Translations under genes and position numbers: made by a program | DNA from: Bog-473 sp963836605 | Lineage (GTDB): Bacteria > Actinomycetota > Acidimicrobiia > Acidimicrobiales > RAAP-2 | Reading direction: 5' to 3' | Assembly (NCBI GenBank): GCA_963836605.1 | Contig: CAWIKB010000011.1 | Span: forward strand, 124,001 to 188,000 | Length of the DNA: 64,000 nucleotides | Shown: in pieces, positions 25,750 to 33,699 of the stretch | Layout: each line of letters opens with the position of its first letter | Position numbering within the stretch: the stretch's first letter is position 1 | Notes under the pieces: model-generated | What the model saw: only the letters and a program-made list of their open reading frames with translations | Database searches by the model: none | What the model was told of the DNA's origin: nothing

Positions 25750-26796
25750 ATGGCTATGAACATCGTAGAAGCAGCGCGTACTGTGACCGGTGGGGTCGAT
25801 ACCCATAGCGACCTCCACGTCGCGGCAGCACTTGATCCGCTGGGGGGTCTGCTCGGCACGGAGTCCTTCGATGTCACCCCGGCGGGATACCAGTCGCTCC
25901 TGTCGTGGCTCGAAGGCTTCGGCTCGGTCGGCAAAGTGGGCATCGAGGGCACCGGCGCCTATGGGGCTGGGCTCTCTCGGTTTCTGCGCCGAGCTGGCGT
26001 CGAGGTCGTCGAGGTCGACCGGCCCAATCGCCAGTCCCGACGCCAGCACGGCAAGTCCGACCCCCTCGACGCCACAGAAGCCGCTCGTGCCGCATTGTCG
26101 GGGAAGGCGAAGGGCGAGTCCAAGGCCCGTGACGGTGCCGTCGAGGCGATTCGGGTCCTCGTGGTGGCCAAACGCTCGGCCCGCTATGGCCGAGTGAGGG
26201 CCCTCACCCAAATGCGCCATCTCAGCTACACCGCTCCTGACCAGGTGCGGGCTCGGATCAAGGGCCTGCCGATCCCCGAACTGCTCATCGTGACCACAGG
26301 GTGGCGCCCGGCGGCTTCAGCTGACCCGGTGACCGCCGCCACCAGGGCCGCCCTCTCTTCGTTGGCCCACCGGGTCCAGGCCCTCGACGCGGAGATCTCC
26401 CGCCTCGACTCTCTGCTCATCCCGCTCGTGACAGCCACTGCACCCGAGCTCCTCGGGCTCGTCGGTGTCGGCGTCGACACTGCCGCCAGCTTGCTGGTCG
26501 CTGCCGGCGACAACTCCGGGCGGCTGCACTCCGAATCGGCCTGGGCCCACCTTTGCGGTGTCTCCCCGCTGTCCGCTTCCTCGGGCAAGGTCGTGCGCCA
26601 CCGTCTTGACCGCGGTGGTGATCGCCAAGCCAACTCAGCCCTGTGGCGAATCGTGATGGTCCGGCTCACCTGTGATCCCGACACCAAGGCGTATGTGGAA
26701 CGCAGACTCAAGGAGGGCCTGTCCAAGCGCGAAATCATTCGCATCTTGAAGCGCTACGTCGCCCGCGAGGTCTACCGCCACCTCCCTCGCGCCTGA
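25750..26796 (+). CDS. IS110-family transposase (DEDD recombinase)
   Basis: 348 residues, full length with no frameshift, so possibly active. The RuvC-like domain has the acidic set Asp17 (GGVDTHSD), Glu66 (GIEGTGAYG), Asp104 and Asp107 (GKSDPLDATEA). The C-terminal Tnp domain has LVGVGVDTAAS and HLCGVSPLSASSGK, where the catalytic serine region of IS110 recombinases lies. Start ATG 25750 has Shine-Dalgarno AAGGAAGGG; a second ATG is two codons later. These enzymes excise the element as a circle and insert it without long target duplications. GC content resembles the neighbours. Confidence 0.93.
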   Translation: MAMNIVEAARTVTGGVDTHSDLHVAAALDPLGGLLGTESFDVTPAGYQSLLSWLEGFGSVGKVGIEGTGAYGAGLSRFLRRAGVEVVEVDRPNRQSRRQHGKSDPLDATEAARAALSGKAKGESKARDGAVEAIRVLVVAKRSARYGRVRALTQMRHLSYTAPDQVRARIKGLPIPELLIVTTGWRPAASADPVTAATRAALSSLAHRVQALDAEISRLDSLLIPLVTATAPELLGLVGVGVDTAASLLVAAGDNSGRLHSESAWAHLCGVSPLSASSGKVVRHRLDRGGDRQANSALWRIVMVRLTCDPDTKAYVERRLKEGLSKREIIRILKRYVAREVYRHLPRA

Positions 26797-27058
26797 GATC
26801 CCCGGAGCGTGGATCTGGCTCCGATGCTACCTGTCGCCCCTCGGGCTGACTTCAAGCCGATCTGCCGATCCTTGCCCCGGGCAACCCAAGTTTGCAAGAC
26901 GCGTGGCTTGATAAGAGCCTGCCCTCGTCCACCGAGTGGCCCCTCATTGGTCCGCCCGCTGTCTTCAACTCCTGAAATCCCCTCCCAGCCCCTTGACGTC
27001 ATCAATAGGAGCGTCGGGGGCGTCGACCGGCCCGGTTATCGGGGTCGTGGGGTCCCAG
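26797..27058 (+). other. Right non-coding flank of the IS element and metH leader region
   Basis: Contains a strong hairpin at 26803-26823 (CGGAGC, 9-nt loop, GCTCCG) 7 nt after the transposase stop. Weaker stems follow (GGCT/AGCC near 26845; CAAG/CTTG and GGCT/AGCC near 26896-26920). CCCCTTGACGTCATCAATAG lies at 26989-27008. The element end is probably near 27000-27020. No cobalamin or SAM riboswitch core was found before metH. Confidence 0.4.
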
Positions 27059-27064
27059 TATCCT
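27059..27064 (+). promoter_or_regulatory. -10 box of metH
   Basis: TATCCT, 9 nt before the metH ATG. It lies outside the probable IS end, so metH may keep its native promoter or use a -35 box contributed by the element. Confidence 0.5.
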
Positions 27065-27073
27065 GTGGGGACC

Positions 27074-30000
27074 ATGGCGGACTCTCCTGAACTCCTGGGG
27101 CGGCTCAGCCCCGACGCATCGTCGTATCTGACTGCCCTGCGCGAGCGCGTGTTGATCTTCGACGGCGCCATGGGCACCAACCTCCAGCTGTTGGGACTCG
27201 AGGCCAGCGACTTCGGCGGCCCCGAGCTCGAGGGGTGCAACGAGATCCTGATCAACTCCCGCCCCGACCTGATCGCCCAGGTCCACCGCTCCTTCTTCGA
27301 GGTGGGTAGTGACATCGTCGAGAGCGGGACGTTCGGCTCCTCCTCGGTCGTGCTGGCCGAGTACGGCCTGGCCGACCAGGCCCGCCAGATCAGCCGCACC
27401 GGGGCCGAGATCGCCAAGTCGGTGGCGGCCGAGTTCTCCACGCCCGAGCGCCCGCGCTGGGTGGCCGGGAGCATGGGACCGGGCACCAAGTTCCCCACGC
27501 TCGGGCAGATCCCCTATGCCGACCTGCGCGACGCCTATGAGGAGCAGGCGCTGGGCCTGCTCGAGGGCGGGGTCGACTTCCTCCTCATCGAGACGGTCTT
27601 CGACCTGCTGTCCGCCAAGTCGGCCATCAACGGGGCGCGCCGGGCCATGGCGGCCCTGGACCTCCGGGTCCCCCTCCAGGTGCAGGTGACCATCGAGCTG
27701 ACCGGGCGCATGCTGCCCGGCACCGAGATCGCCGCCGCCCTGACCGTGCTCGATGCCATGCAGGTCGACGTGGTCGGGCTCAACTGCGCCACCGGGCCGG
27801 TCGAGATGAGCGAGGCGCTCCGGCACCTGTCTGCGGCCAGCCGGGTCCCGATCAGCTGCGTCCCCAATGCGGGACTCCCCTCGGTGGTCGACGGCAAGAT
27901 GCACTACGACCTCACACCGGACCAGCTGGCCGACCACCTGCACCGCTTCATCACCGAGTTCGGCGTCTCGGTCGTCGGCGGCTGCTGCGGCACCACCCCC
28001 GAGCACCTGGCCGCCGTGGTGGCCCGCTGTGCCGATGCCGTCCCGGCCGTCCGCCACCCGGTCGACGAGCCTTCGGCCGCCTCCATCTACACCTCGGTCC
28101 CCTTCCACCAGGACACCTCGTTCCTGGTGGTGGGCGAGCGCACCAACGCCAACGGCTCCAAGCGTTTCCGCGAGGCCATGCTCGAAGCCGATTGGGACAC
28201 CTGCGTCGGCATGGCCCGCGACCAGATCACCGAGGGTGCCCACATCATCGACGTCTGCGTGGACTACACCGGGGCCGACGGGGTGGCCGACATGACCGAG
28301 GTGGCCAGCCGGTTCGCCACCCAGGCCAGCGTCCCTCTCATGGTCGACTCGACCGAGGGCCCGGTGGCCCGGGCCGCCCTGGAGTGGATCGGCGGCCGGC
28401 CCATCCTCAACTCGGTCAACCTGGAGGAGGGCGAGGAGCCGGGGACCCGGCTCGACACCTTCCTGCGGCTGGCCCGCGAGTTCGGCGCCGCCGTGGTGTG
28501 CACCTGTATCGACGAGGAAGGCCAGGCCCGTACGGCCGAGTGGAAGCTGCGGGCCGCCCGCAACATCCGGGACATCGCCGTCGAGCGCTACGGCCTGGCC
28601 CCCGAGGACCTGCTCTTCGACCCGCTGGCCCTGCCGCTGTCGACCGGCATGGAGGAGAGTCGCAACGACGGGATCGAGACCATCGAGGGCATCCGTTCCA
28701 TCAAGGCGGAGCTGCCCGGCGTGTCCACCATCCTCGGGCTCTCCAATGTCTCCTTCGGGCTGAACCCGGCCGCCCGCCAGGTCCTCAACTCGGTCTTCCT
28801 GCACGAGTGCGTCGAGGCCGGGCTCGACTCGGCCATTGTGCACGCCTCCAAGATCCTCCCGCTGGCCCGCATTGAGGAACGGGCCCGCGAGATAAGCCTC
28901 GACCTGGTCTACAACCGCCGCACCGACGACTACGACCCCCTCCAGGAGCTGCTGGCCCTCTTCGACGGGGTCAAGGTCAACTCGAACGAGGCCGACGAGC
29001 ACCTGGACTGGCCGGTGGACAAGCGCCTGTCCCAGCGCATCATCGACGGCAACCGCAACGGGCTCAACGAGGACCTGACCGAGGCCCTGGAGACGGGCAT
29101 GGGTGCCCTGGCCATCGTCAACGACGTGTTGCTCGAAGGCATGAAGGTGGTGGGCGAGCGCTTCGCCTCGGGCGAGATGCAGCTGCCCTTCGTGCTGCAG
29201 TCGGCCGAGACGATGAAGGCCGCCGTGGCCTTCCTCGAGCCCCACATGGAGAAGGCCGACCAGGGTGGCAAGGGCACGGTCGTCCTGGCCACGGTCAAGG
29301 GCGACGTGCACGACATCGGCAAGAACCTGGTCGACATCATCCTGACCAACAACGGCTACGAGGTGGTGAACCTCGGCATCAAGATCGGCATCAACGAAAT
29401 GATCGTGGCCGCCGAGGAGCACAAGGCCGACGCCATCGGCATGAGCGGCCTGCTGGTGAAGTCGACCCTCATCATGCGCGAGAACCTGGTCGAGCTGAAC
29501 CAGCGCGACCTGGCCGACTTCCCCATCCTCTTGGGCGGGGCCGCCCTGACCCGCACCTACGTCGAGCGGGACCTGCGCGAGATCTACGACGGTCGCCTCT
29601 TCTACGGCCGCGACGCCTTCGAGGGGCTCCGCACCATGGACCGCCTGGTCGAGCTGAAGAAGAGCGGCGAGACCGACGCCGAGTTCGGACGCGAGATCTC
29701 GGCCAAGAACGTGCCCAAGCGCAGCCGGCTCGATCCCCAGGACACCACCCCGGTGGAGGGGCAGCCGGCCCGCTCCGACGTAGCGGCCGACAACCCCCTC
29801 TTCCCGCCCCCCTTCGTGGGCAGCCGGGTGGCCAAGGGCATCGCCATCGACGACATCGCCGAGTACCTGAACCTGACCGCCCTCTTCCGCAACCAGTGGG
29901 GCTTCCGGCCCGAGAACGGCGAGGATGACACCGAGTTCAAGACCCGGGTGCGGGCCACGCTGCGCCAGGAGCTGGCCAAGGCCAAGGAAGCCGACCTCCT

Positions 30001-30583
30001 CATCCCCCAGGTGGCTTACGGCCACTTCGCGGCCAACGCCGAGGGCAACGACCTGGTCATCTGGAAGGACGAGACGAGGACGGCCGAGTGGATGCGCTTC
30101 GCCTTCCCCCGCCAGCGCAAGGAGCCCTGGCTCTGTATCTCGGACTTCTTCCGATCGACCGACTCGGGTGAGGAGGACTTCGCCAGCTTCATGCTGTGCA
30201 CCATCGGCCCCCGGGCCTCCGAGGAGGCGGCCCGCCTCTTCGCCGACAACGAGTACCAGAACTACCTCTTCCTGCACGGGCTGAGCGTCGAGATGGCTGA
30301 GGCCACCGCCGAGTACTGGCACCGCCGCATCCGCGAGGAGCTGGGCTTCGTCGACGAGGACGGTCCCTCGCTGGCCGGCCTGTTCCGCCAGACCTACCGG
30401 GGCGGGCGCTACTCATGGGGCTACCCGGCCTGCCCGGACCTCGATGACAACGCCAGGGTGGTCGAGTTGCTCGGGGGCGAGCGCGTCGGCGTGACGGTGA
30501 GCGAGGGCTTTCAGCTGCACCCCGAGCAGACGACCGACGCCATCATCTGTCACCATCCCCAGGCCAAGTACTTCGTCGCCTGA
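27074..30583 (+). CDS. metH: Cobalamin-dependent methionine synthase
   Basis: 1169 residues, slightly shorter than E. coli MetH. Transfers the methyl group of methyl-tetrahydrofolate to homocysteine through cobalamin. Domain order: homocysteine domain with GAMGTNLQ and zinc cysteines in GLNCATGP and GGCCGT (to about 335). Next comes the pterin domain from VGERTNANGSKRF. The B12 domain carries the axial His746 in KGDVHDIGKN. The C-terminal SAM-dependent reactivation domain ends with the PEQTTDA region. All four modules are complete. ATG 27074 was chosen over an upstream frame that lacks similarity; a GTGGGG stretch and the -10 box precede it. Confidence 0.96.
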   Translation: MADSPELLGRLSPDASSYLTALRERVLIFDGAMGTNLQLLGLEASDFGGPELEGCNEILINSRPDLIAQVHRSFFEVGSDIVESGTFGSSSVVLAEYGLADQARQISRTGAEIAKSVAAEFSTPERPRWVAGSMGPGTKFPTLGQIPYADLRDAYEEQALGLLEGGVDFLLIETVFDLLSAKSAINGARRAMAALDLRVPLQVQVTIELTGRMLPGTEIAAALTVLDAMQVDVVGLNCATGPVEMSEALRHLSAASRVPISCVPNAGLPSVVDGKMHYDLTPDQLADHLHRFITEFGVSVVGGCCGTTPEHLAAVVARCADAVPAVRHPVDEPSAASIYTSVPFHQDTSFLVVGERTNANGSKRFREAMLEADWDTCVGMARDQITEGAHIIDVCVDYTGADGVADMTEVASRFATQASVPLMVDSTEGPVARAALEWIGGRPILNSVNLEEGEEPGTRLDTFLRLAREFGAAVVCTCIDEEGQARTAEWKLRAARNIRDIAVERYGLAPEDLLFDPLALPLSTGMEESRNDGIETIEGIRSIKAELPGVSTILGLSNVSFGLNPAARQVLNSVFLHECVEAGLDSAIVHASKILPLARIEERAREISLDLVYNRRTDDYDPLQELLALFDGVKVNSNEADEHLDWPVDKRLSQRIIDGNRNGLNEDLTEALETGMGALAIVNDVLLEGMKVVGERFASGEMQLPFVLQSAETMKAAVAFLEPHMEKADQGGKGTVVLATVKGDVHDIGKNLVDIILTNNGYEVVNLGIKIGINEMIVAAEEHKADAIGMSGLLVKSTLIMRENLVELNQRDLADFPILLGGAALTRTYVERDLREIYDGRLFYGRDAFEGLRTMDRLVELKKSGETDAEFGREISAKNVPKRSRLDPQDTTPVEGQPARSDVAADNPLFPPPFVGSRVAKGIAIDDIAEYLNLTALFRNQWGFRPENGEDDTEFKTRVRATLRQELAKAKEADLLIPQVAYGHFAANAEGNDLVIWKDETRTAEWMRFAFPRQRKEPWLCISDFFRSTDSGEEDFASFMLCTIGPRASEEAARLFADNEYQNYLFLHGLSVEMAEATAEYWHRRIREELGFVDEDGPSLAGLFRQTYRGGRYSWGYPACPDLDDNARVVELLGGERVGVTVSEGFQLHPEQTTDAIICHHPQAKYFVA

Positions 30584-30606
30584 TCCTCGAGCATCGCCTG
30601 ATCCTC
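30576..30606. repeat. 13-bp direct repeat across the metH stop codon
   Basis: TCGCCTGATCCTC occurs at 30576-30588 (last codon, TGA and downstream) and again at 30594-30606, period 18 bp. The arrangement resembles the duplicated gene end at 1037-1096. Confidence 0.75.
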
Positions 30607-30646
30607 AAGAGGGGCCGCGTGGCCAGCGGGTCGTTCGTCGGAGGCC

Positions 30647-32257
30647 TCAGCGGGCGCCGTGCGCCGCCGCCGCGGCGTCCCGGGCGTGGTAGCTCGACCG
30701 GGTCAGGGGTGACGCCTCGACGTGCGGCACCCCGAGCCCGGCCCCGACCCGACGCAGGCGCTCGAACTCTTCGGGCTCCCAGTAGCGGGCGACCGGAAGA
30801 TGGTCGCGGCTGGGCCGTAGGTACTGCCCGATGGTGATGATGGACACCCCCACCGCGCGCAGATCGGCCATGGTGGCGACCACCTCGTCTTCGCGTTCGC
30901 CCAGGCCGACCATGAGCCCAGACTTGGTGACCAGGCCCGCCGCCGCCGCCCGGGCCAGCACCGCCAGGCTCCTGGCGTAGCCGGCCGACGGTCGCACGGC
31001 CCGCTGCAGACGGGCCACGGTCTCGATGTTGTGGTTCAGCACGTCGGGACGAGCGGCGAAGATCAACTCGAGGGAGGAGGCGTCGCCCCGGCAGTCCGAG
31101 ATCAGCACCTCGACCGTGGTTCCCGGCCGGCGTCGGCGAATGGCCATGATGGTCCGCCCCATGGCCCCGGCCCCTCCATCGGCCAGATCGTCCCGGGCCA
31201 CGCAGGTCACCACCGCGTGGCCCAGACCCATCCGCTCCACGGCCTGAGCGACACGATCAGGCTCGTCGGCCTGGAGCGGGAGGGGGTGGCGGGTGTCGAC
31301 CTGGCAGAAGCCACAGGCCCGGGTGCACCGCTCACCGTTGATCATGAAGGTGGCCGTGCCCTCGGACCAGCATTCGAAGATGTTGGGGCAGCCCGCCTCC
31401 TGGCACACGGTGGCCAGTCCCAGATCGTGCACCGTCCGGCCGAGGGTCCGGTACTCCTTGCCCATGCGCACCGGCACCCGCAGCCACTCCGGCTTGCGTT
31501 GCTCGATGCGCACCGCCGCCTCGGGCTCCACCCCGGCCTGGCGCAAGCGCCGCAGAAGAGGGCGTTCGGGCACCCCGCCAGCAGTCGGCCCGGTCACGAC
31601 ATCGTGACGATCGACGCCCGAGGTTCCGAGCATGGCGATGGCCCGGGCCACGAAGGCTTCGGTGACCGCCGCCATCGTGACGTCGATGCCCTCGGCCGCC
31701 AACGAGGTCACGTCACGATCGGCAATGCCGCACGGCACGATGTGGCCGAACATGCCCAGGTCGCACGACACGTTCAGGGCCACCCCGTGCAGCGTGCGCC
31801 GATATCCCGGGGCACCGCGCACGGTCCGGACCCCGATGGCGGCGATCTTGCGCGGTCGGGGACCCTCGGCGTCTACCCACACGCCGGGGTACTCGGCCAC
31901 CGTGGTGGCACCGGGCAGTCCGACGTCGGACAAGGTGGCGATGACCAGCTCCTCGAGACGATGCACGTGATCCGGTCCCGCGGCAGGATGCGCGGGCACC
32001 GAGAGGATGGGGTAGCCGACCAACTGACCGGGGCCGTGATAGGTCACGTCACCGCCCCGATCGGACTGCTCGAGGGTGGCCCCGACCGTGGCCGGGTCGA
32101 CCAGGACGTGCGACCGGTCGGCGTGGACGCCCAACGTGTAGACGTGGGGGTGCTGGAGTACCAAGAGGTAGTCGTCTCCGCTGCCTTTGGCCAGCGCGTG
32201 CTGCAGCGCCGACGCTTCCGCGTAGGTGACGGAGCCCAAGGACCGGACGCGTAACAC
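30647..32257 (-). CDS. Bifunctional LipB-LipA fusion: octanoyltransferase and lipoyl synthase
   Basis: 536 residues in one uninterrupted frame. Residues 1 to about 215 are LipB: RGGDVTYHGPGQLVGYPIL, Lys137 in RKIAAIG, LHGVALNV and catalytic Cys176 in PCGIADRDVTSL. From about residue 250 to the end is LipA: the auxiliary cluster motif C285-x4-C290-x5-C296, the radical-SAM motif C311-x3-C315-x2-C318, and the terminal RSSY. A linker of about 35 residues without any stop joins them. Together they move octanoate from ACP to E2 and insert two sulfurs. GTG 32257 lies 11 nt after the E2 gene stop. I checked the junction codon by codon; a sequencing frameshift hiding a stop is the main alternative. 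Confidence 0.88.
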   Translation of the reverse strand: MLRVRSLGSVTYAEASALQHALAKGSGDDYLLVLQHPHVYTLGVHADRSHVLVDPATVGATLEQSDRGGDVTYHGPGQLVGYPILSVPAHPAAGPDHVHRLEELVIATLSDVGLPGATTVAEYPGVWVDAEGPRPRKIAAIGVRTVRGAPGYRRTLHGVALNVSCDLGMFGHIVPCGIADRDVTSLAAEGIDVTMAAVTEAFVARAIAMLGTSGVDRHDVVTGPTAGGVPERPLLRRLRQAGVEPEAAVRIEQRKPEWLRVPVRMGKEYRTLGRTVHDLGLATVCQEAGCPNIFECWSEGTATFMINGERCTRACGFCQVDTRHPLPLQADEPDRVAQAVERMGLGHAVVTCVARDDLADGGAGAMGRTIMAIRRRRPGTTVEVLISDCRGDASSLELIFAARPDVLNHNIETVARLQRAVRPSAGYARSLAVLARAAAAGLVTKSGLMVGLGEREDEVVATMADLRAVGVSIITIGQYLRPSRDHLPVARYWEPEEFERLRRVGAGLGVPHVEASPLTRSSYHARDAAAAAHGAR

Positions 32258-32268
32258 AGGAGTCGGCG

Positions 32269-33699
32269 TCAGAGCTCGGCGGACCAGTCGCGGCCGGCCA
32301 GCAGCTCGGCGATCCGCGCCAGGAACGACGACACGTAGGCCCCGTCGACGGCTCGATGGTCCCAGCTGACCCCGAGGATCCCCGTCGAGTGGATGGCGAT
32401 CGACTCGGAGCCGTCGCCCTGGGTGACCACTACCGGGCGGCGGGCGATGCCGTCGGTGGCCAGAATGGCCACCTGGGGCTGGTTGATGATCGGCACGGTG
32501 AAATAGGTGCCGAAGGGGCCATCGTTGGTGATGGAGAACGTGCCGCCGGCAATGTCGTCGGCATTGAGTTGCCGGTTGCGGGCCCGGTCGGCCAGATCGC
32601 GGATCCTCCGGGCCACGCCGCGCAGGGTGACTTCCTCCGCCCGATGGACCACCGGCACGATCAACCCCTCGTGTGAGAGGTCGACGGCGATCCCGAGATT
32701 CACCTCGGGATGGACGACGAGGGAGTCCTCGGCCACCGACGCGTTGAGCAAGGGGAAATCGCGCAACGCTTCCACCGCGGCCCGGGCCACGAAAGGCAGG
32801 TAGGTCAGCGAGAAGCCCTCTTCGGCCTTGAAGCGCTCGCCCCAGGCCTTGCGCACCCGCTCGACTCCCTCGAAGTCGACCTCGTAGGCGATGAACGCGT
32901 GGGGCGAGGTGGCCTTGGACCGGACCATGTGCTCGGCCGTCCGTCGACGCATGTTGGAGAACGGCACGACCTGGTCCCCCGCGCCCCGCGGCACCGGAGT
33001 GGGCACCGATGAGGGGGTCGGCGGGGGTGACGGCGCAAGATCCGGCGATGGTGCCACGACAGGAGTGGGTGGGGCCGCTGGCGCCGTTGCCGGAGCCGGC
33101 GCGGGAGCGGGTGGCGCGGGCGCGGCGCGGCGGGCGTCGGCCACCTTGAGCACGTCCTCGCGGGTGATCCGGCCTGCAACACCGGTCCCGGTCACCTCGG
33201 CCGGACTGATCCCGTTCTCCGAGAGGAGCTTGCGCACGACCGGGGAGAGCACCAGGGGCTCCGCGGCGCCATTGGTCTGGGCCGAGGATGCAGCCGCACC
33301 CGCCGCGGGGGGTGCCGCAGTCGGGGAGGGCGCGGGTGGGGGTGCCGCGGGCGGACTTGGGGACGGCGGTGCGGACGGGGACGGCGGTGCGGGCGCGGCG
33401 GCCGGACCCACGTTGGCGGCCGACGGGGCGGCTTCGGCCGGGGCAGCGGGTGATGCCGCGGCGGCCTCGTCGCCGATGACGGCCAGGACGACCCCCACCT
33501 CGACCGTGTCGCCCTCGGGAACGATGATCTCGGTCAGGACTCCGGCCGCCGGTGAGGGGACCTCCGAGTCCACTTTGTCGGTTGAGACCTCGAAGAGGGG
33601 CTCGTCCCGGGCCACAGTGTCGCCCACGGCCTTCATCCACTTGGTGACCGTCCCTTCGGTCACCGTCTCCCCCAACTGCGGCATCATGACGTCAGCCAA
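32269..33699 (-). CDS. sucB: 2-oxoacid dehydrogenase E2 (dihydrolipoamide acyltransferase)
   Basis: 476 residues. One N-terminal lipoyl domain with Lys42 in VSTDKVDSEV. Then a long Ala/Pro-rich flexible linker, a peripheral subunit-binding domain around LLSENGISPAEVTGTGVAGR, a second Pro-rich linker, and the catalytic domain ending in DHRAVDGAYVSSFL (His448). In actinobacteria one E2 can serve both pyruvate and 2-oxoglutarate complexes; the symbol is therefore provisional. It is followed by the enzyme that lipoylates it. Start overlaps the Lpd stop by 8 nt. Confidence 0.9.
   Translation of the reverse strand: MADVMMPQLGETVTEGTVTKWMKAVGDTVARDEPLFEVSTDKVDSEVPSPAAGVLTEIIVPEGDTVEVGVVLAVIGDEAAAASPAAPAEAAPSAANVGPAAAPAPPSPSAPPSPSPPAAPPPAPSPTAAPPAAGAAASSAQTNGAAEPLVLSPVVRKLLSENGISPAEVTGTGVAGRITREDVLKVADARRAAPAPPAPAPAPATAPAAPPTPVVAPSPDLAPSPPPTPSSVPTPVPRGAGDQVVPFSNMRRRTAEHMVRSKATSPHAFIAYEVDFEGVERVRKAWGERFKAEEGFSLTYLPFVARAAVEALRDFPLLNASVAEDSLVVHPEVNLGIAVDLSHEGLIVPVVHRAEEVTLRGVARRIRDLADRARNRQLNADDIAGGTFSITNDGPFGTYFTVPIINQPQVAILATDGIARRPVVVTQGDGSESIAIHSTGILGVSWDHRAVDGAYVSSFLARIAELLAGRDWSAEL

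Larger units (their letters stand above)
25480..27030 (+). mobile_element. IS110-family insertion sequence (ends approximate)
   Basis: One DEDD transposase gene lies between 269 nt and 277 nt of non-coding DNA, separating the divergent pduO and metH genes. IS110 elements have no long terminal inverted repeats, so the exact ends cannot be read from one copy. Two layouts fit: a long left end carrying the guide RNA, or a short left end with a long right end (IS1111-like). The 9-mer CCCCTTGAC occurs both just before the transposase (25724-25732) and near the right end (26989-26997). The latter contains a TTGACG -35-like box, as expected for the circle-junction promoter. Confidence 0.7.

Noticed and set aside
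25480..25750. A short inverted-repeat IS end as in IS3 or IS5 families
   Set aside because: No matching terminal inverted repeats were found. The transposase is IS110-type, which does not use them.
26797..27073. A cobalamin or SAM riboswitch before metH or pduO
   Set aside because: No B12-box-like core and no SAM-type fold in either leader. The DNA is better explained by the IS end and promoter.
27002..30322. A very long open frame of about 1100 codons antisense to metH
   Set aside because: GC-rich codon bias leaves the opposite strand open. The product is low-complexity, with no domain, and metH is certain.
32258..33640. A long in-frame extension of the LipB-LipA fusion through the E2 gene
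   Set aside because: It is the wrong frame of the E2 gene. The LipB fold begins near GTG 32257.
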